Shown in pieces: positions 23,285-33,454 of a stretch of 64,000 nucleotides of DNA. The position numbers were made by a program, and so were the translations under genes. The DNA is from Aurifilum marmelostoma (taxonomy: Eukaryota; Ascomycota; Sordariomycetes; Diaporthales; Cryphonectriaceae), in the NCBI GenBank assembly GCA_027559495.1, contig JAMXSV010000021.1, forward strand, positions 744,001-808,000, in the 5' to 3' direction. The notes beneath the pieces were generated by a model. It saw only the letters and a list, made by a program, of their open reading frames with translations, was not told the DNA's origin and did not search any database. Each line of letters begins with the position of its first letter. The stretch's first letter is position 1.

Positions 23285-24524
23285 ATGACCCAGACGGAGG
23301 ATTACGGTGAGGCTCAGAATGGTGACGAGAGCATGACGGGCCCTGGTGCCCCAACGCCGCTGCAGGCTCTTGAGGTTAGCGATTTATCTTGCGGCGCGCT
23401 CCCTCTCGCTTCCCCTTTCTCTTTGCATTTGTCCGTCATGTGTCTTCTTAAAAGCTTACAGGTCTTTGGTTGTTAGGGCGTTGCTGGTCTCACCAAGCGC
23501 GACATCCAGCTGATTGTCGACGGCGGCTTTAACACTGTTGAATCTGTTGCCTACACACCACGTAGGGTTCTTGAGCAGATCAAGGGCATCTCGGAGCAGA
23601 AAGCCGGGAAGTTTCTAGCTGAAGGTACGGGTATCCCTCTTTTCCTTTCTTCCATCCCTCGCCTTGTCGTTTTAGTCTACCAGCTCACACTTTCATATAC
23701 GACTAGCATCTAAACTCGTGCCTATGGGCTTCACCACCGCCACCGAGATGCATCAGCGCCGCAGTGAGTTGATTTCGATCAGTACGGGCTCCAAGAACCT
23801 CGACACCCTGCTCGCAGGTGGTATCGAAACCGGCAGCGTCACCGAGATCTTTGGAGAGTTTCGCACCGGCAAGTCCCAAATCTGCCATACCCTTGCTGTC
23901 ACCTGCCAGCTGCCCTTCGATATGGGCGGTGGCGAGGGTAAATGCCTATACATCGATACCGAGGGCACATTCCGGCCCGTCCGTCTGCTGTCCGTCGCCA
24001 ATCGCTTTGGACTCTCTGGGGAGGAGGTACTTGACAATGTCGCCTATGCGAGGGCTTACAACTCGGACCATCAGCTGCAGCTACTCAATCAGGCTGCCGC
24101 CATGATGTGCGAAACCCGCTTCTCCCTGCTTGTTGTTGATTCCGCCACCGCTCTCTACCGGACAGACTTCCTGGGCCGTGGAGAGCTCAGCAACCGACAG
24201 ACTCATCTCGCCAAGTTCATGCGCACACTACAGCGGCTCGCCGACGAGTTTGGCATCGCCGTAGTCATCACCAACCAGGTTGTCGCTCAAGTCGACGGAG
24301 GTCCCTCGGCCATGTTCAATCCCGATCCGAAGAAGCCTATTGGTGGCAATATCATTGCTCACGCTTCGACTACCCGCATCAGTCTAAAGAAGGGTCGCGG
24401 CGAGACCAGAATTGCAAAAATCTACGACTCTCCTTGCCTGCCCGAAAGCGACTGCTTATTCGCCATCAGCGAGGAAGGAATATGTGACCCCTCACCCAAG
24501 GACGTCGAGAAGATGAACAATTAG
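23285..24524 (+). CDS. RAD51: DNA recombinase Rad51
   Basis: RecA-family ATPase that forms filaments on single-stranded DNA and drives strand exchange in homologous recombination. Three exons (23285-23374, 23477-23624, 23707-24524) give 351 residues, the usual size. The N-terminal helix-hairpin-helix domain (GVAGLTKRDIQLIVDGGF ... QIKGISEQKAGKFLAEA) is followed by the FxxA polymerisation motif (GFTTATE). Walker A is GEFRTGKSQ, Walker B is LLVVDSATALYR, and the L2-region block is TNQVVAQVDGG. The C-terminus ends SPKDVEKMNN. All catalytic motifs are intact. The ATG at 23285 is the first in frame; the open frame extends only a few codons upstream, with no ATG. Confidence 0.97.
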
Positions 24525-25687
24525 CACCTATAGCAGATATGAAAGAGGAAAAGGGATGATGAGAGGTGATGATGATGTATGCGCTGCAACTGGCCGATGA
24601 AACTTTTTTTTTGGGGGGGGGGCTTGTCTCGCCAGAGCGAAAGCCCGCTGAAACGAGCAACACGCATTGAATGCTGGGTCGTCATTGAGGATTTTCTTGG
24701 GGTTTATTTGCTTCTATTTCGCAGGCATGGTAGCTAGGCGTTACTGAGTTTTTGTTTTGCGTTCTCGCAGCCCTGCAGTTTTAGTACACATACAGCAAAT
24801 AGAAGCGCAGAGAGCGCCCGCTTACACGCGAGAGAAGGCTGAATGCAGTTCGCTTCCACCCCTGATGTAGTGGAAGGGTCCGACAAACCGACCTCAGCTT
24901 CGCAAGAAGCCGCCTGAGCTGGACCCGTAGCTCGCCGAACCCACACTGTGGTGACCGAGACAACTTGGAGATACATGGCTTCCGCTGAGATCAACCTAGA
25001 TTGCTCTTGACGCAGGGCCAATGATGAAGATGGGGTTCTTCTCTTTCTTTTCCTTTTTCATTCCGATCATCGTTGTCTAGCCTTAGCCCAGTCCAGAGGA
25101 GTAAGATCTCATGGCTGAATGCTGCGAGCCCGGTTCTAGTTGCAGCTTTTCATAAGCCCGAGAGTTCGGAGTGAGACGATATCCCGTTCGGCTTAGCAAA
25201 CGATTTCTAAACTTTGTTTTTTGGGACTTCTTGTATGGCTGTTTTATTTCTGTAGAATGCTAGTATTCGACAGCAGCAAAGAAGAAGAGAAATCAAGGCG
25301 CTCCGGTTGCTAGGTCATATCCCGTCTGGTGCCCGACTCTTGTTCCCATAAATTAATGCCAATGCACACCAAAACTGACGCCTGTGACCATGAGAGAATA
25401 TGAAGAATATGCGAGATGCTCTTCCGAAGATCAAACCCATCTGCTGCGGCGGAAGGGGAAAAAAAGATAAGGAAAAGTCTATGCTTAATACTATGTTGGC
25501 GGTCAGGTAGTTGAGTCAGTTGAAAGGCGAAGCTCAGGCCGTCGTCATGCTTGACATACAGCGGAGCTGCCCAGCCGCCTGTCCCTTTCATGTGCGGAAG
25601 CCGACCTCCTTAAGAGGCCGCGTGCTTTTGTAATACCAATATCAAGGAAGGTCCAGTCTATTCACGCCGCCATTGCTCCGAACGAGC
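24525..25687. other. Intergenic region between convergent RAD51 and RING genes
   Basis: About 1.16 kb of non-coding sequence holding both 3' ends. It contains a T8 run followed directly by a G10 run (24605-24622). No gene is recognised. Confidence 0.5.
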
Positions 25688-27822
25688 TCAGTTCGGAGGA
25701 GGACGAGATGGTGCGTAAGACTCGGGTTGGAGACTGATCTCACGAGGGAGCTGGTTCATGAAATCCGGAAAACCGGGCAATTGCGAGGTCGCCTGGGACA
25801 TAGGAATAGGAATATAGTTCGACCCCGGGTCAGGAGCGACAGCAGGGCCCGTGCTGCTATACCCATGCAAATGCATCCCGCCATAGTAGTCTCCACTAGG
25901 GGGCAGTGACGGCATCTGGTAATTCTGGGTGCCGGAGACTTGGTGCAGGAAAGGGGACATCGGGTTGGTGGGTGTGGACATGGCAATCGGCCGTGGCAGA
26001 GGGGCGAAGGTGGACGGATGGCTTTGTGGTGCTGACGGCTGCTGAGCGCCGCCAGTAGGGACGTGATGCATGTGACCCGGCGAAGGCGTCATCTGTGCTG
26101 TGGCGAAGAGCGTCTGTGGTTCCTGCCATGCGGACGCCGGCCTGTAGCTTGGCGACGACTGAGCGATTGGGCCCTGCGGCTGTGCTGCACCCGAGTGAGC
26201 ATTGGGCGTGTTCACAATGAAGCCGTTTGGCATTGGCTCAAAAGGTGTGATACGAGACGGGTGAAAGGCCTCATGGCGGGGTCGGGTCCTACGCTCCGCA
26301 TCGCTTGCATCCGAGAAAGGAATCCCCCTACGTTCTCCTCTCGTTGCAGTTTCTCGGCTGGCCGCCTCATGGTCGCGCTGTCGACGCCAGGCAGCAAAAG
26401 CCCGGTCTGAGGGGGAAGCTGGTCCCGCAGCGTGATGATGGTGGTGTTGGTGGTTGGTCAATGCTATCAGTCTGCGGAGGGTCGTCGCCTGGCCCATCAA
26501 TTCCGAATCGCCGCGAGCTGCCTCAACCATCCTCCGTATCATGGCCTCGCTTGGCCTGGCTACCTCCGAGTCCAGCTGGTCCCGGCAGTATGGACAGCTG
26601 AAATTGTCTTCCAGCCACTTCAGAATGCACTTGTTTCCAAACACGTGCTTGCACTTTGGCAGCTGCAGAGGGGTCTCCACCGTGCCTTCAGGGCTGGCGA
26701 CACCGAAGTCGTTATAGCAGATCACGCAATCTTGCGAAAGAAATAGGTCAGATTAGCCAGCCGACCTCGTCTCATCAAAACGACACGCACGCGGTGGGGT
26801 GAAATCAGAACACATACTCTTCTCACTATCCGGTAGACTGTCCAGATCCACCTCTATCAAAGACTGGATGGCTTTTTTGGAGGCCACCCTCTTGTTGCTT
26901 AACTGACCTCGCAGTATCTGAGACTGTCGATTGCTGTGCGTGTGATGTACCGTGGCCATGCTCTGCGGGTTTGAGCCACCAGCGTCGCTATCGTCGTCAC
27001 GGCTAGAGCTAGGCGAGGCGAGGCGGGGGTGGCGGCAGCGGCAGCATTAGCAGGATCATCATCACCCGTGCGAGCAGAGTCGTCAAGCAACCATGCTGGA
27101 ACGGCAGCCCTGTCGCGCTGGTGTGGTGAGGATCTCTGCCTGATGCGAGGATCGGAGGGTGGTATAGGTAGCCTGACCCTGACGAGACTTTGTGTGGGCG
27201 AGTCCAGCACACGTCCCCAGCCCGGCGTCTCACTGCCGCTAGAAAGAGGGCTGAGGGCTGACGGAGGACTGAAAGGGGGGCCATTGGAAGAGGCTCCTAC
27301 TGGTGGAGCCTGTCCCTGTTGTGCGAGGGGACTCTGCGCCGCACTATGCACTGGTGTTTGCTCTGAAGACGGGTGAGCAGGAGGTCCCTCTGCCCGAGCA
27401 AAGTGGGGATGAAAAGAGCCCGGGCCGGATGCGGGGGAAAAGGGCAAGTAATATGGGTTCGATGTGGTTGTCGGTGGCGAGTGGAGGCTTGCATCTGGTT
27501 CGTGGCTCGACTCGGCATTTCTAGACAACGGCGGTCCTACGCCACGAGTCGATGACTCGTAAACGATCCAGTCTGGAACTGGAGTGTATGAGAGCTGGCT
27601 TTCGGAGGTGAAGCCAGCGGAGGTGTGCTGGTGGGGGGGGCCCATAGGCCGGTCGTAGGCGGAGGGAGCCCATCCCGATGCGAGACCAGACCAGTTTCTG
27701 ATCGCTGGACAACGGCTCCTCGACGAGCTGGGAGGACCTTGCCAAAGTGAACTGGCGTACGGCTGATAATTCTGTGACCCAAGCGCATATCCAGACCCCG
27801 TCGACGCACCGGCGTCCATCAT
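25688..27822 (-). CDS. RING-finger protein, probable E3 ubiquitin ligase; apparent frameshift in exon 1
   Basis: Exon 1 (27822-26818) encodes a long Ser/Pro/Gly/Gln-rich low-complexity region. Exon 2 (26730-25688) begins with the RING: CVIC, then LPKCKHVF, NKCILKW and CPYC. It continues with another disordered region holding His-rich (HQHHHHH) and Pro-rich stretches. The first codons in the frame are ATG ATG (27822, 27819). The frame running from the start (ending AAAAATPASP) does not continue to the exon 1 end. The downstream frame (PSSSRDDDSDAGG ... DLDSLPDSEK) is offset, and it joins correctly if one of the three AGGCG units at 27011-27025 is absent, or one base is added nearby. Translation with one unit removed gives about 680 residues. 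The C-x-H part of the RING is followed by Gly where RING-H2 proteins have His. Confidence 0.75.
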
Positions 27823-28810
27823 GTAGCCAGGCAAGCAGAAACGGCAGCGTCGTGTTGGCGAGAATTGTACTTCAAGTCGAAGGCCGGTGATACCGGAGTA
27901 ACCAGACCTTGGAATTCCGCCAGAACGAAACCTTATCGTGCGAGGATAGATAGATGTCGAAGTAAAGAGACCAGAAAGGACGACAAGGACGGATGGAGTC
28001 AGGATCGTCTTTTATTTCCTTTCTTTTTTACCTATTTCCCCGAAATTGCAGGGAGCGGGCGAAAAGACTGAAAGGTCTCAAGTCAACGACGACCGAGAGG
28101 GTTGGACGTATCCGTCCTGAGCGCTCGAGAGGTCGGCCGGCTGGTCTCGGCAATGGCTGGGTTTGGCCGTGGTGCGTTTGCTGGCATATGTTGTTAGCCT
28201 GATGATCCACTCCGTGGGCTTGCAAGCGTACGAAGTGACGCAGTGTTTTGATTGAGTGGGAAAGAAAGAAGTGCGGGGGACTCACAGCATGAAAGGCGAT
28301 AGGTGACGATAGGTTATGGGAAGGAAGAGGGGGAAAGGAGGAGGAGAGGAGGGAGGAAGAAAGGAGGAAGAGAAAGAAGAGGGGAAGACGAAGTCAGGCA
28401 GGGAGAGCAAGGGACGGAGACAGGTAGCGTTGTGTCAGTGTGTGTGAAAGTCATGTGGATGTAAAAAAAAAGAGACGAGGAGGCTACCTGCGGGAGTACA
28501 GCTACATGACCAAGTACAAGTCAAGCCGAGGCGAGAGAGGGTCTGGATGGAGACGAGACGACCGGGCAGACGGGAAGAGTCAAATGTATGGAGGCTGAGG
28601 AGAGGAGGCGGACAAGAGACTTCCACCACGGCGGCGGCCACCACCACTACCAGCAGGCAGACTGTGAGGCGTGATTGCGTGAAGTGACTTACATGGGAGT
28701 GGAGGTAACGGGGTTAGAATGCCAGAGGGGCCAGCCCAGGTTCATGCCCGCTTGCTGTTGCACTTTCAAGCAAAGAGCGCCTCTCAGATCCCTGCGTTCA
28801 GGTGAGCTGT

Positions 28811-28866
28811 GTTGTGCTGTGCTGTGCTGTGCTGTGCTGGATGCGATGCCGTGCCGTGCCGTGCTG
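28811..28866. repeat. GTGCT and GTGCC pentanucleotide repeats
   Basis: Five or so GTGCT units, a short spacer, then three GTGCC units. The two arrays differ by one base per unit. Confidence 0.85.
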
Positions 28867-29108
28867 GGGTCGAGAGTGTGTGATAGTACGTGTTAGTCAG
28901 TCGGTCCTGGAACACACGGCCTGCCCTGCTCTTCCCTTCGCTTCGCTTCCCTTGGCTCTCTCCTCTTGGCTTGTCGAACTCGCAGGGGAGGGGGCGTGGG
29001 TGTATAAGGGACAATGAGTAGCGTGCAGTGGCTGTAGCCAGCCAACCCCCCTGTCCCGCGTCCTGCGTGCCCAACGGTGCAGTGCAGGTCCCGGTTTGCT
29101 GCTGTTGT

Positions 29109-29136
29109 TGGTGGTGGTGGTGGTGGTGGTGGTGGT
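29109..29136. repeat. GGT trinucleotide repeat
   Basis: About nine uninterrupted GGT units on the plus strand. No reading frame across it looks coding. Confidence 0.85.
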
Positions 29137-29222
29137 CGTGTTGGTGGTGGATTGAGACCTTTGACTACCAGGCAGTACAGGAAACGCCCCAGCAGAGAGT
29201 GCTGTGCTTGTGCTGTGCGCTC

Positions 29223-29243
29223 CTGCTGCTGCTGCTGCTGCTG
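29223..29243. repeat. CTG trinucleotide repeat
   Basis: Seven uninterrupted CTG units, about 90 nt from the GGT array. Confidence 0.85.
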
Positions 29244-30010
29244 CAAGTGGATTGACGGCAGGGTGCGATAGGCTAGGATACAACAGGGTGCAGGGGTGTT
29301 GAGAATGAGGGACAGGGAAGAAGGGGACGACGACAGGGATGGCAAGTCCACATGGACGAGTGACGATGATTGTTGATGATGACGATGACTATGATTACTG
29401 CAGGCGGACTTTGGACACCTTGGGGGAATTGACGGAGCAGGCTAAGGTGGTGGGCTCTTGTTCGTGTCCGTTCCAGATCCGTATCATCCAGCCAGCCCAT
29501 GGATGGTGTTCCTGCTGGGGGTCCTGGGCCTGGTCCCTTGTTCGCTCGATCGCTGCTGGCGGGGATGGAGGGATGGAGGGGGGTAAACGGAGGGGTCACT
29601 GGGACCGGAGCCGTCAAAGCACACACAACTCTCTCTCTTAATCCATTATCACTTATGACTGCAGGTCATGGCGCCTGGCCCCGTCTGGCGTTAGAGTTAG
29701 AGGGTTGGAGAGGGGGGGGGGGTGGGAGGAAGAGAGGAATGGATCAGCAGCCTTCAGGTTTTAGCTCTAGTTGGCTTGTGTCTGTTTTGTTTGCCTGCCA
29801 CCCTGCCTGCCAGCCAGCCAGCCCACACTGGTTGGCAGGCTTCCTTTCCTTTCCTTCCTGCCCTCTTTGCTTCCGAGCTTGGCTGACACCTACCCACTCG
29901 CTCACTACCTCCTCCAGCAAGTACTGTTGGTGTGTACCAAATGCTCCACCGGCTACTAGTACCTCTCCTCCAAGGCCGGGAAGGCACTGGATGTATCAGG
30001 CAGGGTATTG

Positions 30011-30048
30011 AGATGCGATGCGATGCGATGTGATGCGATGTGATGCGT
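30011..30048. repeat. GATGC-type pentanucleotide repeat
   Basis: Seven or so GATGC/GATGT units. Two units carry C to T changes, so the array is slightly degenerate. Confidence 0.85.
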
Positions 30049-31054
30049 TAATGGGCGGGTTAATTACCTCGACAGTCGGGTGGCGTCGTTGTATCGGCCG
30101 CTCGAAATGTTCCATCTCAAGAGTGGTCCAAATAAGATAAAGCAAAATCATGGAGCTGGGTGTCGCAGGTTTTGTGCCTCCCCCCCCCCCCCCAAGTCAT
30201 GGTCCAGTCAAGATCAGGAGGTCCCGACCCTGTCGAGAGGGGTTTGGTGAGGGACCTGCCCAGCAGTACAGGAAGTTGCTGTTGCCGCACCCAGCAGGTG
30301 CTAAGGCCTGCTGGACTGGCTCTTGGATCTCCCCAGCCGTGGCTTCCCCTCCCGCCCTGTAATGGTGCCTGTCTGCCTTTCCCGGTCCTCCTTTGAGACA
30401 GGTTAAATACCTACCACAGCGCCTAAGCAGCGGTAGTACTAGAAGGTAACTCTGGGGCTGCTAGGGTTAGAAAATCAATTAAAATCCCTGCCTTATCTCT
30501 ACGCCCACTCCTCCTCCACCAGTCCCCTGAGTCCACCTGTGAATCCACTCATTCTCGGCTTCCGTCCACCCTCCCTCTCGTTCTATGGTTGCGTCCCGAT
30601 CAGACCAGACAGGGTACTAGCAAGAAAGGGCAAGACCATCGTGGCATTGGCAGGCTGAAGACTGCAACATCAAGCTACAGCATCCAACGCCTCTCTTCTC
30701 CCTCTCCCCGCCTCTCACGCAAAAGCAAAAAAGACATTCTCGACGGACGAGGCCGATACAAACATGTCGAGAGTGAGAAAGCCATCTTACGCCACTGGAA
30801 AACCCGGACAAGGCCGACTTGACTGAGGCGTGTTAGAGCCTACAGGGTGCTGTTGTTGCTGTCTTACTCGTCGGGTGCGTCCGCTGTCCGTTTCCGCCGC
30901 TCTCGCTCTCTCATATCTCTCTTTCTTTCTCTCTCTCTCTCTTCGCAGCCCCCTTTCCTATATCGGCAAAATGGCTCAAGCTCGTTCATCCTCTCACTCT
31001 GAGCCAGAACTTTTCTCGTCGGCTTGCCTCGTCCTCTCTCGCTTCGTCTTGCCT

Positions 31055-31085
31055 AACCTCACCTCACCTCACCTCACCTCACCTC
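31055..31085. repeat. ACCTC pentanucleotide repeat
   Basis: Six tandem ACCTC units. A T/C-rich stretch (TCTCTC) lies just upstream at 30920-30945. Confidence 0.85.
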
Positions 31086-31357
31086 GATCCTCCTCTTAGC
31101 ACACCTCGCCTGATCTGGTCAGAATTAATTGTGTCAAGGAGAACCAGCCCACGACGCTCACTTCCTTTTCTCCGTTGAAGATCCCTCACCCTCTTCTCTC
31201 CCTCTCAGCAATGACATCGTCCTCCTAGTCAAGCAGCCGCGCTGGCTGTGGACCTTGTGTTGTGCAGCCCCGAGTACTGACTCCAGGCAACAGCAAGATC
31301 CTCGTGTCATGGCGCAGGTGGCTGGACCTGACGCACTGCCCAGCCTGGACTTGCAAA

Positions 31358-32308
31358 CTACTGAAAAAGAGTAGCGAGAGCGAGGGGCCTGTATTTTCTG
31401 CCAACCCCCCAGCAAACTTGTATTTTATCCGACTCGCCGGAAAATCTGGGCCGTCTTGACCTCTTCCAACCCGCTGAGTCCAAAAACCAAGTAGGAACTA
31501 TCGACCAGCGCTGAGCTGTCCCAGCCTGCTGCACCTCTGCGAGACTGCATGTCACTGTACTTGCTAGTACCTCTTCTTTTTTTTTTTTTTCCCCTCGTCC
31601 CTCCCTGCCTCGTCTTCCTCCGCTGGCCCCGGGCAACCAATGCCTCACCCTGTCGCTGTTGGCGTCTCTGTCCCACCAACGGACAAGCAAATTTTCGCAC
31701 TTGGGCTGTCCATTGTACGATCCTAGAGACCATAGATGGTCGACATTAGTATGCCACCGGCTCCACCAGCCATCAATTACCGGCGATACATTTTTCGACA
31801 GGTCCCTCGTCATGTTCGACGCTTGGGTCCAGACCTCTCTGCCACGTCTCAGGCCTCGGCTTTTGATTTTCATCCACACCTTCGCGTGTGTGCCGCTGGC
31901 ACTCTGTAACTTGCTCATATCCAGCTCGAATGGAACTGCAGGCGAAAAAATAATGGCTGGCTGGTTCCAGCTCTGGACTCTACCGGCGCATTGCCTCTCA
32001 TACTCGCCACACGGCCCACGCACGAGAGAGAGACCACAACTCGGCGGCCCATATCGGGTCCTCGGACCACCCCTTTTGTCAACTATCTCTACAGAAGCAA
32101 GGCTTTGTCTTCTTATTCTTCTTTTTCCAACAGGACCCCGCCCAATTTGGCTATCATTGGAACTCCAGCCACCGAGCCCGCAGTAGCACCGGTCATCTGA
32201 GCTGACGGCCCGCTCGCCACTACTCAAAACTTGCAGTCCAGCTCTCAGGATGTGCACCAGCTCGCAGGCCAGCTTGCGTGTCTCAGGATCGACGTGTCGA
32301 CGGTGCAC
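31358..32308 (-). CDS. Doubtful 316-residue open frame
   Basis: A 951-nt open frame with an ATG start, long for non-coding DNA. The product is rich in Trp, Cys, Arg and Gly, has no domain I recognise, and crosses a homopolymer (T14 on the plus strand) that reads as KKKK. There is a 175-residue open frame on the opposite strand. I think it is more likely accidental than real, but length alone makes it worth listing. Confidence 0.12.
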   Translation of the reverse strand: MHRRHVDPETRKLACELVHILRAGLQVLSSGERAVSSDDRCYCGLGGWSSNDSQIGRGPVGKRRIRRQSLASVEIVDKRGGPRTRYGPPSCGLSLVRGPCGEYERQCAGRVQSWNQPAIIFSPAVPFELDMSKLQSASGTHAKVWMKIKSRGLRRGREVWTQASNMTRDLSKNVSPVIDGWWSRWHTNVDHLWSLGSYNGQPKCENLLVRWWDRDANSDRVRHWLPGASGGRRGREGRGEKKKKEEVLASTVTCSLAEVQQAGTAQRWSIVPTWFLDSAGWKRSRRPRFSGESDKIQVCWGVGRKYRPLALATLFQ

Positions 32309-33390
32309 ACTGCCACACTGCCAGAGTATCTAACATGTGAAGGGATCACCGTACCCGGCCCATCCCTTAGGGTTCCTAAGATTGTCCACCGTAGCGCTTT
32401 CCTGAATGGAACACAAGAAGGCTCCTTGCGAAAAGAGATCACCTTCGACGTTGTGTTCGGGTCGGTCAGGGGGTGTCATGAAGTCCTGGCCTCGATGGAA
32501 GAGGAGGGGCTTCGGAAGGATGGCCCGGCAGATGTCACATCGCTGTGATCCCTCTTCGGATCGACTCGCTGATCTTGAGGGCCTTTGGCCGCAGTAATCC
32601 AGCCACAGCCCTAATACCTGTTCGGTCCATGAGGTCTTTGGTTGGCCCAGGCTAGCAACCTGGACAGCCAACTAGTCATGCTGAATCCAGGATTGACTGA
32701 GGAGGGCTGAGATTGATAGTAAACACCTGCATGCTGCTCTGTAGTGCTGTATGTGTGTTGATCACTAGCGTCAACCAGAGATGCTATACCTCTCAGATCT
32801 CAGGTCAAAATGCTCGCAACAAGTTGCTCATGGTACAATTGGGGGCTATACTGCATCCGGGAGGTCACACGCACCCCAATGTGAGTTGTCTTGTCCGTCT
32901 TGCATAGTCGTACTGCAGCAGCGTAATATGTATGTCTTGCTTCCTGCTGCTTGCACTGGTTGGAAGGGAAAAGAGAGGGAAAAAAAGCAAAAATAATAAA
33001 ATTAATAAAAAAGCTCGTATTTCCATCTGCACAGTAAGGAGTAGTACAGTAGTACATGAAGTACAGTAATGTACGCAGCGGGGTCGCAGGAAACCCGGCA
33101 ACGGTCCCCACTCCGGAGCCGAAGTGCCGCCCACTCAGAGCGTGATCGGTGGGGGGGTTGGTTGCCTGCTTGTACATTGACCCGGCGCAGCCTGGGTTTT
33201 GGTGAGGTAGACGAGATTAATCACCCTCATATTCACGCTGTATCAAACACTTTGTAACCCTTACCTGGGTCTGACTACTGTCTAAAAGTACTCATCCGAC
33301 CTTCCAACCCCCAGCCCAGAACAAGGGTCAAGTCAAGCAAGACGTCGTTGGCCACTCAACCCGAACTCCGCACTTTGTACAACCCCAGCC

Positions 33391-33452
33391 TCTCTCGCTC
33401 TATCTCTCTCTGTGTGTCTCTCTCTCTCTCTCCACACACACACACACACACA
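33391..33452. repeat. CT then CA dinucleotide tract before the start codon
   Basis: A CT-rich tract (33391-33432) passes directly into a CA run (33433-33452) that ends 2 nt before the ATG at 33455. A CT-rich leader just upstream of the start is common in fungal promoters and 5' UTRs. Confidence 0.8.
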
Positions 33453-33454
33453 TC

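Larger units (their letters stand above)
27823..33454. other. 5.6-kb region without a convincing gene, microsatellite-rich
   Basis: The longest gene-poor stretch of the window. The frames here have random-looking composition and no domain I know. It holds purine-rich tracts (28310-28400), several pentanucleotide and trinucleotide repeats, a C14 run (30180-30193) and a G11 run (29712-29722). Strong donor-like sequences on the minus strand (GTAAGTC at 28692, GTGAGTC at 28285) could belong to a spliced 5' leader of the RING gene. This is inference only. Confidence 0.4.
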
